A DNA stretch of 64,000 nucleotides from Azorinus chamasolen. Taxonomy: Eukaryota; Mollusca; Bivalvia; Cardiida; Solecurtidae. The stretch covers positions 26,200,449-26,264,448 of the forward strand of contig OY755241.1 in NCBI GenBank assembly GCA_963576725.1, in the 5' to 3' direction. This document shows positions 10,075 through 21,319 of this stretch, in pieces. Numbering within the stretch: position 1 is the first letter of the stretch; each line of letters starts with the position of its first letter. The notes under the pieces were generated by a model. That model ran no database searches. It saw only the letters and a list, made by a program, of their open reading frames with translations, and was not told the DNA's origin. Both the position numbers and the translations under genes were made by a program.

Positions 10075-10292
10075 TTGGGCGCCCATAAACCGGTTTAACC
10101 CCCCGGTGACTTTTGTTACTGACCGTTCCAAGGCGGTACTTCCATCTTCCTCCTATTGTATGTTTGTTTTGTCTTTGTGCGTCTCTTGTTGTTTTTTATA
10201 GTTATGTACCTTTGCTGTTTCCTTGTGTTGCTGTTCGGGCGAGTGTTTGTTCTGTATGTGGTGTTTCCTGCATGACTCATTTTTGTACTTTT
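10075..10292 (+). repeat. Right pseudo-LTR of the Naiad element
   Basis: Near-identical to 3706-3921. It begins TTGGGCGCCCATAAACCGG after a 3' untranslated stretch (about 9850-10074) with no recognisable gene. Right of it lie 56 bp of antisense LINE-B (10293-10348) and a scrap of TR-165. Confidence 0.88.
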
Positions 10293-10385
10293 GTTATGAA
10301 TTTCCTCATTCCAAGACTCCTGCCATTTATATAGAATATGTCTAGTAACTTTTGTAGAGGACCTGAACATGATGCTGAAAGAATG

Positions 10386-10646
10386 TGAGTGAGTGAGTGA
10401 GTTGGGTTTTACGGCACCGCGACACTAAGTAGGTCATATAGCGCCAATTACGAAAATTATGATGAAACGATGAAAATCAATAAAAAATCTCGATCAATGA
10501 GTATGTAAATCATTAAAATATACGAAGATGAAAATGTAGAAAGGAATACAGAAATAAAATAATAATAATAATAATAATAGAACTGGTTAAACAGATTTAT
10601 ATTTAAGAATAACGACCAGTCTCTTTCAAAAACGGAATGAATGTAG
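10386..10646 (-). mobile_element. LINE family A 3'-end insertion
   Basis: An antisense copy of the 3' UTR and (CACT)n tail of LINE-A, with a (AAT)n run at about 10558-10578. The 10-bp TSD TGAAAGAATG occurs at 10376-10385 and 10647-10656. Only the last few codons of the ORF are included. Confidence 0.85.
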
Positions 10647-10734
10647 TGAAAGAATGAATAGAGCATAGACCACTGGAACTTGTATTAATTCTTTGGATGC
10701 TAGAGGCAGATTCTCCCACCACTAATGACCTATG

Positions 10735-10802
10735 CAAACAGTTTGGATTCAGATCAGGGACCACATAATGTGGGGCCTGATCTGATATCCAAATTGTTTG
10801 TA
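10735..10802. repeat. Foldback hairpin (MITE-like)
   Basis: An imperfect inverted repeat: CAAACAGTTTGGATTCAGAT is mirrored by ATCTGATATCCAAATTGTTTG around a loop containing CACATAATGTG. It resembles the palindromic core of the TAACCCTTTCC MITE but is a diverged version. The rest of 10657-11120 shows no gene. 10950-11090 is similar to 60950-61095, another dispersed repeat. Confidence 0.7.
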
Positions 10803-11126
10803 AATGAGACTGAACTTCTGAAAAACTTGGAAAGTGTGTAGTGGGATTATATAAGAACTCACTCTGACTGGTCTGAGCTCTGCGGCTGATATATTAAGGA
10901 GAAACCTTTAGGCTGTCGTTTCTGACGTGAAGAAGACTGTACACACAGTGCAGGGCTAATTTTAACCAAAGAACTATGATACTTATAAAACCCATAAAGT
11001 TATGCTAAGTAAATCTATACACCAAATATCTAAGCTCTGGGACATGTAGTTTCTGACCAGAATACTTTTAAAGTTTTTCCTATGCAGAACTAGTGATCCT
11101 ATGGGCTGTTTAAGTAGTCAGCTTAA

Positions 11127-11515
11127 AAAAACTGGCAATCCCTGGGGTGAGACAAATTTTTACCCTAGGGGCATAATTTATATAACTTTTGTAGAAGCCC
11201 TGAAGTTGAAGCTATGTGCCAAATATGAAAGCTGAGGACCTTCTAGTTTTAGAGGAGATGATGTTAAAAGTTTTCACTATATGTTTCTATTGAAAACTGA
11301 AAACCCCTGGGGCAGGGCCAATTTTGACCCCAGGGGTATAGTTTATATTACTTTTGTAGAGGACCAACAGATGATGCTATGAGCCAAAGATGAAAGCTGA
11401 GAACCCTGTAGATTCAGAGGAGAAGATTTTTAAAGGTTCAAATTGTTGACGACTGACGAAGCACGCCGATGGACGACGGACATCAGGCAATCACAAAAGC
11501 TCACTCTGTGCCCCG
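11127..11515 (+). mobile_element. Truncated TR-165 element, right end
   Basis: One and a half diverged core units, then the typical end block: TTCAAATTGTTGACGACTGACG, a GAC-rich run, CATCAGGCAATCACAAAAGCTCAC. It is cut before the terminal hairpin is completed, near 11505. Confidence 0.75.
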
Positions 11516-11601
11516 GATCTATACTGGTTTCAAGTTTGGGTGTTTTTTTCCATATTTGCGGTATTGTTATGACAAATTCAGTACCATTTGGCTTTACTTT
11601 T

Positions 11602-13693
11602 TAGCTCACCAGAGCACAAAGTGCTCAGGCTGAGCTTTTGTGATCACCTGTTGTCCGTCGGCGTGCGTCGTTGGTCGTCAACAATTTGAACCTTTAAAAA
11701 TCTTCTCCTCTGAATCTACAGTAATCTCAACTTTCATCTTGGGCACATAGCATCATATTCAGGTCCTCTACAAAAGTTATATAAATTATGTCCCTGGGGT
11801 CAAAATTGACCCCGCCCCAGGGGTGCCTTGTTTTCAATAGAAACATATAGTAAAACTTTGAAAATGTTTTATTCTGAAACCAGAAGGTTCTCAGCTTTCA
11901 TAATTGGCACATAGCATCATGTTCAGGTGCTCTACTAAAGTTATATAAATTATGGCCCTGGGGTCAAAATTGGCCCCGCCCCAGGGGTGGGCAGTTTTCA
12001 ATAGAATCATATTGTGCAAACTTTGAAAATCTTCTCTGAAACCGGAAGGTTTTTAGCTTTCATATTTAGCACATATCATCATGTTCAGGGTCATGTTGGA
12101 ATTCGGGGAAATGAAGAGGCAGATAAAACGGCCAAGTCATCCCTGAATCTGAATGAGGCAGTTTTCAAAATACCATATACTGATTTTAAACCATTGATTA
12201 AACAGCATACATGTTCCAAATGGCAGGTTTCTTGGGACAGCAATGTTAACAATAAACTTCATGCCATCAAACCAACCATTGGTGATTCTCTGTTAAATTA
12301 TAGAGCTGTTCGAAGAGATGTGGTGGTCCTTGCTCGCTGTCGCATTGGACACTCTCATATTACTCATTCCTATTTACTAAAGCGCGAAATTCAGCCAGAA
12401 TGTGTCTTCTGTCAAGAGCCATACACAGTAAAACATTTTTTGATTGAATGTATTGACCTTTCTATAATAAGACATAAATACTTTTCTGTTGATTCTATGC
12501 AACAGTTATTTAATACAGTTCCGTACGATAATATAATTTCGTTTTTGAAAGAGACTGGTCTTTATTCTAAAATATAAATCTGTTTAACCAGTTCTATCAT
12601 TTTATTTCCGTATTCCTTTCTACATTTTCATCTTCGTATATTTTAATGATTTACATACTCGTTGATCGAGATTTTTTATTGATTTTCATCGTTTCATTAT
12701 AATTTTCGTCATTGGCGCTATATGACCTACTTAGTGTCGCGGTGCCGTAAAACCCTACTCACTCACTCACTCACTCATGTTCAGGTCCTCTACTAAAGTT
12801 ATATATATTATGGCACTGGGGTCAAAATTGGCCCCGCCCCAGGGGTGGGCAGTTTTCAATAGAATAATATTGTGCAAATTTTGAAAATCTTCTCCTCTGA
12901 AACCGGAAGGTTTTCAGCTTTCATATTTAGCACATAGCATCATGTTTAGGTCCTCCACAAAAGTTATATAAATTATGGCCCCGGGGTCAAAATTGGCCCC
13001 GCCCAAGGGGTGGCCAGTTTTCAATAGAAACAAATCGTGAAATCTTTGAAAATCGTCTTCTCTGAAACTATGTACATGTTCAGGTCCTATACAAAAGTTA
13101 TATAATGTATGGCCCCGGGGTCAAAATTGGCCCAACCTCAGGGGTGGGCAGCTTTCAATAGAAACAAACAGTGAAATCTTTGAAAATCTTCTTATCTGAA
13201 ACTGGAAGGCTCTCAGCTTTCATATTTGGCACAAAGCATCATGTTCAGGTCTTCAACTAAAGTTGTATTAATTATGGTCTCGGGTCAAAATTGTCCCCGC
13301 CCCAGGGGTGGAGTTTTCAATAGAAACAAATAGTGAAATCTTTGAAAATCGTCTTCTCTGAAACTGGAAGGCTCTCAGCTTTCATATTTGGCAGGGCATC
13401 ATGTTCAGATCCTCTTTAAAAGTTATATAAATTATGGCCCTAGGGTCAAAATTGGCCCTGCCACAGGGGTGGGCAGTTTACAATAGAAACATATTGAGAA
13501 AACTTTGAAAATCTTCTTCTCTGAAACTGGAAGGTTAGTCTCAGCTTTTATATTTGGCACATAGCATCATGTTCAGGTCCCCTACAAGTTTTTCCCAGGG
13601 CCGGCTAGTTTTCTTTAGAAACATAGTGAAAACTTTGAAAATCTTCTCCTCTGGTTGTCTGGTGAGCGCTTCAGGGCCATTCTGGCCCTCTTG
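11602..13693 (-). mobile_element. TR-165 element, complete ends, interrupted
   Basis: In plus orientation it opens with TAGCTCACC and the hairpin GAGCAC/GTGCTC, then the GTCGT-rich block. A 165-bp tandem core follows, and it closes with GGTGAGCGC and GGGCCATTCTGGCCC before CTCTTGT. A LINE-A fragment sits inside at 12090-12774. The ORF-like frame at 12014-12577 is part host repeat and part LINE. Confidence 0.85.
12090..12774 (+). mobile_element. LINE family A, 5'-truncated insertion
   Basis: The 11-bp TSD TCATGTTCAGG is at 12079-12089 and 12775-12785, taken from the host repeat unit. Coding sequence runs from the end of RNase H (HVGIRGNEEADKTAK) through the zinc tail to TAA at 12575-12577, then the 3' UTR and (ACTC)n tail. 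The coding part is intact here and keeps GGA at the site mutated to TGA at 6671. Confidence 0.92.
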
Positions 13694-13762
13694 TTTCTTT
13701 CATTTACGCAACGTCATTACCGAAAGGTTTTTCATTCATTTTTTGGCAATTTTTTGCCATTT

Positions 13763-14016
13763 TTAGCTCACCAGAGCACAAAGTGCTCAGGGTGAGCTTT
13801 TGTGATCGCCTGATGTCCTTCGTCGTGCGGTGTGCGTCGTGCATCGTTCCTCGTCAACAATTTGAACCTTTAAAAATCTTCTCCTTTGAATCTATAGAGT
13901 TCTCAGCTTTCATATTTGGCACATAGCATCATGTGAAGGTCCTCTACAAAAGTTATATAAATTATGCCCCTTGGGTGAAAATTGGCCCCACCCCAGAGAT
14001 GGACAGTTTCTTAGAG
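13763..14016 (-). mobile_element. Truncated TR-165 element
   Basis: The hairpin end block (TAGCTCACCAGAGCAC, GTCGT-rich stretch, ACAATTTGAACC) is followed by one core unit that breaks off after CCCCACCCCAGAGATGG. It lies about 70 bp from the previous element in the same orientation. Confidence 0.75.
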
Positions 14017-14308
14017 CAGGCTGCTGTTTCAGCTAATTCAGACTGACCATTATTTACTGGGAGACTACTAGTACACACTCCAGAAAAATGCAGCTGCAAT
14101 ATTTTTCACTGTGCTGAATTAGCCTCGCGTATGCCCAGGACCTCTTTGCTGTTTGATGTGTTGTAAACATCATGCAGGTTATTATGGAGGTCAATTGGTG
14201 TCTAGCATAATTTTCTCCAGTCCCCTTTGCACTCTGAGCAATTACTGTCTGCAAATAATGTTATCTGCTGCAAAAGTTGTTTCCTTCCATATTTTTAAAA
14301 AAAACAAG

Positions 14309-14345
14309 AGGGCCCAGAAGGCCCTATATCGCTCACCTGAGAATG
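14309..14345 (+). mobile_element. Solo TR-165 left end
   Basis: Only the terminal hairpin AGGGCC-CAGAA-GGCCCT and CGCTCACC are present. The loop differs from other copies while the stem is conserved. Confidence 0.6.
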
Positions 14346-14918
14346 TGGGGTATTAGGCATTGAATTTTATAATTGAACACGAATGGGCTATTGTGGCTCT
14401 TCATTGCTGATTTGAACCAAATGTTTTAACGGCATTAGTTTGTAGGAATCATAAATTTTGTTATCAAGACAATCATGAGAAGTATGTATAGTATATATAA
14501 GATTAATGGTTGAGGAAATATTTTCATGACAGGCATTGTTTTGAAAGAACACGTTACAAAGAGTTATGGAGATTGTGCAAAACTTTTTTGCTTTCATTGC
14601 ACTACTGAAATTACAAATATGGTTCAGACAGAATGTAGGGTCTTTGAGAAACAGTACAAACAAGTGAAAGGAAATCAGCCGACCTATAGTTCTTTTCAGC
14701 GCATACTAGTATGGGACAAACCGACCTAATATTGTGCAATATTCCTTCAGGTCTGGGCAGCGACTCTTGGATATTGTTTGAAAATGTGATCGATAGATTA
14801 GTCCACAATATAACATCTTAACCCTTTATCTCATAGATTATTTTAGATCCAATCACTTTAAATGCTACTGAAAAAGGAGCATTAACTAGAGGAAAGGGGA
14901 AATTTTGAATTTTGAAGG

Positions 14919-14976
14919 CATTGTGATAAATAGAGCGGTTGCTTGTTTAGGAGCAAATGCTCTATTTATCACAATG
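14919..14976. repeat. Palindromic MITE-A copy
   Basis: CATTGTGATAAATAGAGC is mirrored by GCTCTATTTATCACAATG, an 18-bp perfect stem around a loop of about 20 bp. Related copies are at 28136, 32099 and clustered at 59335-60785. Confidence 0.85.
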
Positions 14977-15727
14977 GTTTCAACAGGATTTTTTTACAGA
15001 GGCTAGTAAAGATGAATTTATTATGGGCTATAAAAATTATTGAACAACAGTGTCAAATCAGGTATTTTTTTTTCACAAACTGTGGCAAAAGTAAACAATC
15101 AGTGACAAAACAAAACATCCATAAACATTGCAAGAAATCAATAAGAGCAAAAATTTGAAAAAATACATTGACTATACTGTGTCTATATTGGTATGATTTA
15201 TTTTAAGCATAACATAGTGAGCAAGATTTGTTTGTGAAACACCATGTTTTTTATGTTAATATACACCTAAAAATGTTTGTTTCCAAAAGTTGCACATAGA
15301 TGCCAAGTTTGAAGTATGTCAAATGGTGACAAAATTAATGATAATTTGAATTTGACCTGTAAATTGACATTGACGTTGATGATTAATTTGGAAATTAATA
15401 GGTAAGTCACTCCGAAAAAGTATGCTTCCTGAAAATGCACATGTATGATAAGTGTGATGCAATGGGTACAACATTGTTGCCAACGTTCAACAAAAACCAA
15501 TTAACAAACAGACAGGGCAAAAACAATATCTCCTCCTCCCTCCTTGAAAAGGTGGAGGGTTGGGGGTGGGATGTTAAACATTTAAAAAAAGAAAATTATT
15601 CATTTCAAAGTGTGTTTTTTCCATAGATGATATAGCAGAAGCATTCATTATAAATCACATTGGATGTGTTTCAAAATTAGAGGCGATAGTAGTCAAAAGT
15701 ATGAAGTTATTGAAACATGAAAACTGT

Positions 15728-15972
15728 CAACCCTTTACCTGTTCTATGTTTATTCCAAATTTCAATACCTACTGAATATTAATTTTTTTCTGTTATAAAG
15801 AAGTATGGAAGGTGGAACATTGTAGACATTTTAGAAAGCAAATTAATAGATCTATCAATTTCTTTTAGCAAACAGAGTAGACCCCGATCAGATGGTTCCT
15901 GTAGGAGCCATCTGATCTGGGTCTTCTCTGTTTGCAAATGTGGAAGAAACGTTTATATGAGGGAAAGGGTTA
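15728..15972 (-). mobile_element. MITE-B (TAACCCTTTCC-ended)
   Basis: The ends are CAACCCTTTACC and GGGAAAGGGTTA. Inside, near 15870-15940, is the palindrome GCAAACAGAGTAGACCCC...CTGTTTGC with a GATCAGATGG/CCATCTGATC core. It is the same element as 27769-28000, in reverse. Confidence 0.75.
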
Positions 15973-16837
15973 AAGAATTTTACATTTTATCTCTGATAGT
16001 GATGACATACATTATATGGGTTGGTTTATTTTTTTAAATAATTTGGAATTGTCTTCTCTAAAACTACAAGACACAGGTTAAACTGATGCACACCAAAATC
16101 AGCTTGTTGTTAATGATGATCATTAATTGGGCTCTATGATCTGAGCTAGAAATTGGTTTCACAAGATATATATTTTCACATGTTAAAGGTTTTGAAGAAG
16201 GATATTTTTATAAAGTGAAAAGAAATTCCAGTTGAAATCTACCTATTACATTTCATATGCAAAAAACTTACTAAGAACTTAACTAAGTTACTAACAGTGT
16301 TGTTTCAATATTACCGTTCGATGGTTATTGGACTCCTCAGAGTCTTTAAAGTTAAAATGAAATCAGTAAGTTCGAACAGGAGCTATTCCTTAATATCAGA
16401 AATGAATGCAAAAAACCCCAATGCAGCACAGTTTTTACTTTACATTAATCGAGCTGGGTTTTAAGGCACAATACTTTATATGTTATATGGCGTAGAGACA
16501 AGAGAAAAGTTGCTGGATCTATATCTCAATTACTCTGAGATAAAAATAAGGGATATGAATGTAGGAAATTAATATTTGCTGTATTATTTTAGATTCAGAA
16601 ACTAAAGTTTACATTAAGGTCTAATTTGAAGATGTCTTGAATGAGTATTGTTAAATGTTATTTACATGGTTATCAAACTTGACCAAGGTGAAATGGTGAC
16701 AAACATGCTGAGAAATTTGGTGTAGCTATCACAAATACTTTCCAAGACGGTCAGACAATTTTTTCTAGATGTGTGTCCGGAAATACAGACAAGGACAACC
16801 ATATATGCCAGTACTATGTGGTACTATGTATTAAAGT

Positions 16838-18930
16838 TTATGAATGTATATGCAGGGCAAATTTGATAGAAAATCCAAGTTTGTAACACCTACTACTCAT
16901 GTAACAGGACCAAAACACATAAGTACTCAAAGTGAAAGAGGTGACGAGTCTGTAATGCTTGCCTACAAAATACATGACATAACATCTGTTTTTTGTGTTT
17001 TTATCTATGGCAAGTATCAATTCCAAAAATTTAAATGGAAGGATTTGCAATACCAACTTTATGTTTCATGCCGAAATGACTGAAGAAAATCCAGAAAAAA
17101 AGGAGATAATTCTGCAATGCCTAGTGCTTAACACATGACAATTACAGCTTGTACATCATTTACTCATGGTTATTATGTACACTAAACATGAATTGAATGA
17201 ACTTTCAAACTAAATGAGGAGTTAGTGACACAGGGTGTGTACAGGGTACAGACTTCCAGCACTAAAAGTTTATAACTGTTCCATGATAAATATCAATTAT
17301 CCATGATAACAAAATGTAACTGATGTTCCAGTAATTGAAAGCTATGTAGTAGTGATTTATTATCGGAGTCAATGTAAACAAAATATCGTCCTTAAAATTA
17401 ATGACACCACTGAAAAAGCGACAGACATTTTTTAACCGAAAAAATTGTACTGAATTTCATTTTGAAGCGCAATATTTCTGTTATTTCATTGTTTTTAAGG
17501 TTATTTCTCAGAATTCCAGTAATATTTCCGGAATTTTCCATGATTGCTCCTTTAAAAATTGCCATTTCAAAATTCCATTGACTATTTGATATTTTCCCGG
17601 AACAGGATTTTTTCTCTATGATGTTTCAGGTCTGTACGCACCTTGTGACACCAACTCCCCAGGTTTGTGCAAAAATGACAAAAAATACTCAAAATGCAAT
17701 GCAAAAAACTAAACACATGTGTCTTGCACATATACCATTTTTCGTTATTACAATGTGAAGCAGTAAACATGAAAATTGCATCATGCACATTATTCATTGT
17801 TATTATGTATGGCAAGTACCAATTCAATAACTTTCTAATTGAAGGAGAAGTGTGCAAAACCAACCTTACGTTTCAAACCAAAAGTATGAGGGGATATGAT
17901 TCTGATGCCAAGCACTAAATACATAAAAAAATTATCTTCTAATCGTGGTTATCATGTATTCAAAATATAAACTTGAATCATTTTTAGAATGAAGGATGAG
18001 TTCACAACAGCAACTTCTAATGTTTTGTGTGATTATAAATGTTGACAGGGTTGCCACAAATTAGAGGAAACCAAATTCTGTGACAATTACCCGTCATAAT
18101 TTCAAATTTCCCAGACGCATTACATTGGAAAAGTTGGTGTTTCCATCATAATTTCTGTAAAACATGAGACTTTAAAATATATCACTTTCATTCACAAGTT
18201 TTTTTTCAAATTCCCTGACAATTTCCAGGCATTTGCCTAGGGCTTTGCCATTTAAATGTGTATGGGGTGCAGAACGCATTTTTAAATTCGACCACCCACC
18301 AATAGAATTTTTTTACTAATGCAAAAGACAACTAGTACTAGTTGTGCAGCGAAACACACCCATGCATAGCTGTTTTTAAAAGTGCTCTCCTGATCCTAGA
18401 TACACATTTAAATGGAACAGCCCTTATATTTAAAATTTCCGACAGTTCCCAACAATTCCCCACTGACTTTGAAAAAAATTGTCGCTGTCTTTTCCCCTCC
18501 TCATGTGTGGCAACCCTGATATTGTATAACAAATATAAGTTAAATAACTTGGACACCAACTCTCTAAGTTTGATGCCCAAATGAGCAACATTTCCAAAGT
18601 TCCTGGGAAGACAATTCTGCAATGCTTGACCTCATGGTAAAAATATGAAAAATTATTCATGCACATTTACCATTTGTGAGTAATATGCATGGCAAGTAAC
18701 GTTGCCCATGTTTCATGCTAAAATAACAAATTCAAGCAGTGGTAAGGACATGGAAATTGTGTCTTTCGCATGTACTATTTGTGATTATTATGTATACGGA
18801 ATATAAAAGCAATAATGTTGATACTGAAAGAGGGATTTGTGAAACATACTACCCATGTTTCATTGTGATTGGATGGACAGACGGATTGACCAACTGTCAG
18901 CTAACCAGAGCGATACCAGTATACTCCTCA
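16838..18930 (+). repeat. Degenerate ~200-bp tandem-repeat element
   Basis: Diverged units share a core like TTATTATGTATGGCAAGTA followed by CCAATTC, seen near 17000, 17800, 18520 and 18790. The right end (about 18870-18930) has GGATGGACAGACGGA and then ACCAACTGTCAGCTAACC, the same GAC-rich end block that closes the other tandem-repeat elements. Open frames here (16838-17083, 17582-17918, 18338-18666) are chance frames. Confidence 0.55.
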
Positions 18931-19465
18931 ATAGAGTTTGCGAGGATATATTATTTTAAAACATCATATCACGTCTGTTTTATCTTTTGGTATTTCAGTG
19001 GAAAATGGTTGTAACTGAGGTTGCAACAGTTTTGCACTGTAATCAATATGCCAATTTCAGAAAAGACTTTAATAAATGCCAATATACTTTTTTATGCGTA
19101 AAATATTAAAAATATTGCAAAACATGTCAACATTGGATGCACTGAGGTAAAATATAACCAACAATGTAAAAAAGAAAATATACAGTTACAAATGTTTTAC
19201 ATTTAGTCTTTTAACCCTTTCCTTGTTGAATAGGTATTTGTAATTTCAATACCTACTGAATAGTTATGGTCAAAATCGTTATAATGGAATATGGCTGGTG
19301 AATACTGTAGCTGATTTAGAAAGTAAAGAAACAGAACTATTGCAAGTTCATGCCACCAGGGGAAAAAGATAATTTCTAATACTGATCTATGAAAGGGATA
19401 GTGTAAAAATTTCAATGTACATGCATTTGGCACTAAATGATAAAAGCTACATTAATAAACAGTTT
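18931..19465. other. No gene recognised
   Basis: AT-rich sequence. A fragment of MITE-B (TTAACCCTTTCC plus AATACCTACTGAATA) lies at about 19212-19270. Nothing else is recognisable. Confidence 0.5.
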
Positions 19466-19624
19466 AACAAGAGCACCGCAAGACGGGGCAATATACGCCC
19501 GAAGGCCGTTCTATAAAATTATGTTGAAAAATAAAGGAGGAGTTAGTTGCACAAGAAATTGCTACCCAAAACTATCAAAGGGCAATAACTCCAGAATGAA
19601 AAATGATATGAGTTATCTCACTGA

Positions 19625-21008
19625 GTTTAGCTTTGGGTGCCTTTAGGACATCCCCTGCTAAAAGTTTATATGTTGAGGCGAATGAGCCATCACTTTACTC
19701 TCGTCGTGAAAAACTATCCATGCAGTATACCTCTAAATTAGCTTCAACCCCATCAAATCCCGCTCATAGAAATGTTTTTAGACCTAAATATCAACGTTTA
19801 TTTGAATCTAAGGAAAAGGTAATTCCACCTTTCGGAATACGTATGAAAAACTGTTTTCAAAATAGTGATATAGATTTGTCTTTAGTTGAAAAGACTAAAG
19901 TTGAATCTATACCACCTTGGACTATTAAACCACCAAAAGTTATTTTTGAACTAACACGGCATAAAAAGTCTGAAACAAGCTCGCTTGAATTCAGTTCTTT
20001 TTTAAATGAAATAATTTCAAGATTTGAAGATTATGAACAACTTTATACTGATGGTTCAAAAGATGATGAGAGAGTCGCAGCTGCCTTTGTGGCTGATGAC
20101 ACAGAGACAAAATTTCGGCTTCCTGATAATGCCTCCATTTTTTCAGCAGAGATCAAAGCTATTGACTTAGCTCTTGATTATATTGCTGGAAAATCATATA
20201 GTAAACATATAATATTTTCGGATTCTCTTTCTGTTTTACAATCTCTGAGTAAATGTTCTTCAAAAAATGTTCTTATTAAAAAACTTGTTTTAAAATACCA
20301 TGAAATGTCTAATTCAAAAGATGTAATATTTTGTTGGATACCTAGTCATTGTGGAATACAGGGCAACGAGAGGGCGGACGTTGCAGCGAAGTCTGCCCTT
20401 GAATTGCCTGAATCTGATATGAGAATACCGTATTCGGATTTCAAACCACAAATTACTAGACATATTCTATATAAATGGCAGGAGTCTTGGAATGAGGAAA
20501 TTCATAACAAGCTCCATGCTGTTAAACCTATTTTAGGTGAACATTTTTGTTCATGCTTGCCAATTCAACGTGATGAGGTCGTATTGGCCAGAATAAGAAT
20601 TGGACATTCTTTTTTAACTCATTCCATTTTTACTGAAAGGTGAAGTTCAACCTGAATGTTTATTTTGTTTTGAGCCGTATACAATTCAGCACATTCTCAT
20701 TGAATGTCCTGATTTAATTTTAATCAGAGATAGGTTCTTTCAAGCAGATTCCCTGAGGGAACTGTTTGAGCTGGTAGAAATACCCAAAATATTTGATTTC
20801 TTAAAAGCCATTAATATATATTCTAAAATTTAAAAGGTATATTTTTAGAATGTCGATTATGTTTTGTCCTTATTTTAGTTACAATCCTGTTGATCTAGTG
20901 AGATTGTCTTTATTTGTTTTCATCATAGAGTTTTATTTACATTATTTATTCGGCTCTATATGACCATCAGTGTCGATGGGCCGTAAAACACCATTCATTC
21001 ATTCATTC
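19625..21008 (+). mobile_element. LINE family B, longest copy
   Basis: A 5'-truncated insertion running from just after the RT palm to the 3' end GGGCCGTAAAACACC and the tail (ATTC)n. The flanks share ATGATATGAG..TTATCTCACTGA (a TSD of about 20 bp with a 2-bp indel, ending at 19624 and starting again near 21009), taken from the TR-150 core. Confidence 0.88.
19633..20833 (+). pseudogene. LINE-B ORF2: RNase H and zinc tail
   Basis: The sequence begins at GAFRTSPAKSLYVEANEPSL, just after the RT domain. RNase H shows YTDGSKDDERVAAAF, IFSAEIKAIDLAL, IIFSDSLSVLQ and WIPSHCGIQGNERAD, so all four acidic residues are present. The zinc tail CLFCFEPYTIQHILIEC continues only after a +1 frameshift near 20630 (SIFTER against SFLLKGEVQ). 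The end is TAA at 20831-20833. Roughly half the residues match family A, so A and B are sister families. Confidence 0.88.
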
Positions 21009-21319
21009 ATGATATGAGAGTTATCTCACTGATATGCACAATTACACATCAGTATCTATCATTGCTGAAAGTTTGAAGAAATTATGTTGAAAAATAAAGG
21101 AGGAGTTAGTTGCACAAGAAATTGTTACCCGAAACTATCAAAGGGCGATTACTCCAAAATGAAAACTGATATGTGGGTTATCTCACTGATATGCACAACT
21201 ACACACCAGTATCTATCATTCCTGAAAGTTTGAAGAAATTAGGTTGAAAAATAAAGGAGGAGTTAGTTGCACAAGAAATTGCTACCCAAAACTATCAAAG
21301 GGCAATAACTCCAGAATGA

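Larger units (their letters stand above)
3706..10292 (+). mobile_element. Naiad-type Penelope-like retroelement with nested insertions
   Basis: Direct repeats of about 217 bp (pseudo-LTRs) at 3706-3921 and 10075-10292 enclose, in order, an N-terminal GIY-YIG endonuclease (4170-4971), a basic linker, a CxC-type region (about 7592-7660), a Penelope-type reverse transcriptase (about 7640-9351) and a short C-terminal tail ending at a TAG at 9784-9786. N-terminal endonuclease plus CxC linker is the permuted domain order described for the Naiad/Chlamys clade (Craig, Yushenova, Rodriguez and Arkhipova 2021). Removing the LINE-A (4972-7093) and the SINE (9352-9666) with one TSD copy each leaves about 4.1 kb and an open frame of roughly 1050 codons. 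This copy is dead: it has a TAA at 7258-7260 and several frameshifts. Its in-frame TGAs, however, fall where cysteines are expected, and a SECIS-like hairpin follows the stop. Confidence 0.9.
14346..16837. other. No gene recognised; contains MITEs
   Basis: AT-rich sequence with short chance frames only (14388-14729, 14943-15158, 15267-15626), which show no motif I recognise and overlap on opposite strands. Two foldback elements in this interval are listed separately. Confidence 0.6.

Noticed and set aside
11602..13693. CRISPR-like array because of regular repeats
   Set aside because: Units of 165 bp are contiguous without unique spacers, and the DNA is eukaryotic.
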